Of a stretch of DNA of 5,634 bases, positions 5,203-5,634 are shown piece by piece. A model generated the notes under the pieces. That model was not told where the DNA came from. It saw nothing but the letters and a program-made list of their open reading frames with translations, and did not search any database. Position 1 is the first letter of the stretch. Each line of letters begins with the position of its first letter. The DNA lies in contig MGQF01000017.1 in assembly GCA_001797745.1 (NCBI GenBank), positions 20,061 through 25,694 on the forward strand. Reading direction: 5' to 3'. A program made the position numbers and the translations under genes. The stretch comes from Deltaproteobacteria bacterium RBG_13_52_11 (GTDB lineage Bacteria > Desulfobacterota > B13-G15 > RBG-16-54-18).

Positions 5203-5634
5203 CGGTTACTTTTTGAAAAGGAATAAAATATGAGGCTTGCGATCATCCCCAAAAGGCAGATGAGGAATGCAACATGATATGCCCCAGTTGAATAGACCTG
5301 ATTGGTGTCGCCGTATAACGAGATGATTATCCCGATGGCCTGCATGAAAACGGCGCCGCCGATCATTATAAAGAAGTTGACCCCCGCGGTGACCGTCCCC
5401 GACATAGAAAGAGGAAAGAGTTCCTTGATGTGCGTATACGAGAGCATGCCGCAACCGCTGAAGAAGCCGAGGAGCATGAATATCGCCGAATACGCAAAGG
5501 GACTGTCAATCCGCCAGATCCCCGTAAGGGGGACAAGACACAGTGCATAGAAGCTCATCCCGATCATAAGGACGGACTTGGTAGATCGAAAGACCCTGTC
5601 ATTCACGTATCCTGCGACGGAGGAACCAATGGCC
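5199..5634 (-). CDS. Major facilitator superfamily transporter, C-terminal third (partial)
   Basis: The frame is open through the right edge, so the start is outside the window; a GTG at 5606-5604 is internal, since upstream codons AIGSSVAGY continue the protein. The first visible residues, GYVNDRVFRSTKSVL, fit the MFS loop motif G-x(3)-D-R-x-x-R-(R/K), here most likely the copy between transmembrane helices 8 and 9. Four hydrophobic helices follow (visible residues about 19-39, 46-66, 79-107 and 118-139), as expected for helices 9-12 of a 12-helix inner-membrane carrier. Between helices 10 and 11 the motif KELFPLSMSGTVTAG, followed by NFFIMIGGA, is typical of MFS carriers. The short tail FSKSNR ends in the cytoplasm. 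The substrate cannot be told from this part. The metallo-hydrolase gene lies 119 bp downstream on the same strand, so the two may share a transcript. Confidence 0.85.
   Translation of the reverse strand, partial: AIGSSVAGYVNDRVFRSTKSVLMIGMSFYALCLVPLTGIWRIDSPFAYSAIFMLLGFFSGCGMLSYTHIKELFPLSMSGTVTAGVNFFIMIGGAVFMQAIGIIISLYGDTNQVYSTGAYHVAFLICLLGMIASLIFYSFSKSNR

Noticed and set aside
5199..5606. Reading the transporter fragment as a complete small 135-residue membrane protein starting at GTG 5606.
   Set aside because: The frame continues upstream without a stop to the window edge, and those codons complete an MFS loop motif, so it is the tail of a larger carrier.

Overview
This window looks like bacterial chromosome with compact, ordinary housekeeping genes. 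The genes are GC-rich (roughly 55-65% in the purF lines I hand-counted) and the spacers are AT-rich. The Fe-S type PurF with a short propeptide and the purF-pyrE pairing would fit a deltaproteobacterium (Desulfobacterota) or a relative. That placement is an inference from general appearance, not from a marker gene.

Left block (1-2069, all minus strand): a tightly packed nucleotide operon read right to left. purF (amidophosphoribosyltransferase, first step of purine synthesis) is followed after 1 nt by pyrE (orotate phosphoribosyltransferase, UMP synthesis). pyrE overlaps by ATGA the start of a third gene cut by the window edge, whose N-terminus resembles the eIF-2B/ribose-1,5-bisphosphate isomerase family. 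The first two enzymes both consume PRPP, so the operon links purine and pyrimidine supply to the same precursor.

Divergent spacer (2070-2585): an AT-rich region of about 500 bp between purF and a plus-strand exonuclease III gene. It holds a good promoter candidate for purF, a cluster of nested inverted repeats just upstream of it, a separate 8-bp-stem inverted repeat, and a small hairpin just before the exonuclease start. I see no gene in it.

Middle block (plus strand): xth, an exonuclease III/AP endonuclease family DNA repair enzyme. After a 179-bp spacer with a perfect 16-bp palindrome comes a small, AT-richer gene for a stand-alone cyclic-nucleotide-binding-domain protein with a helical, charged C-terminal tail and no DNA-binding or catalytic domain.

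Right block (minus strand): a metallo-beta-lactamase-fold hydrolase, convergent with the cyclic-nucleotide-binding gene, preceded by the C-terminal third of a major facilitator transporter that runs off the right edge. No mobile element, CRISPR array, rRNA or tRNA was seen. I did not find a convincing new multi-gene system. The points most worth a second look are the repeat cluster upstream of purF, the orphan cyclic-nucleotide-binding protein, and the third gene of the purF-pyrE operon.
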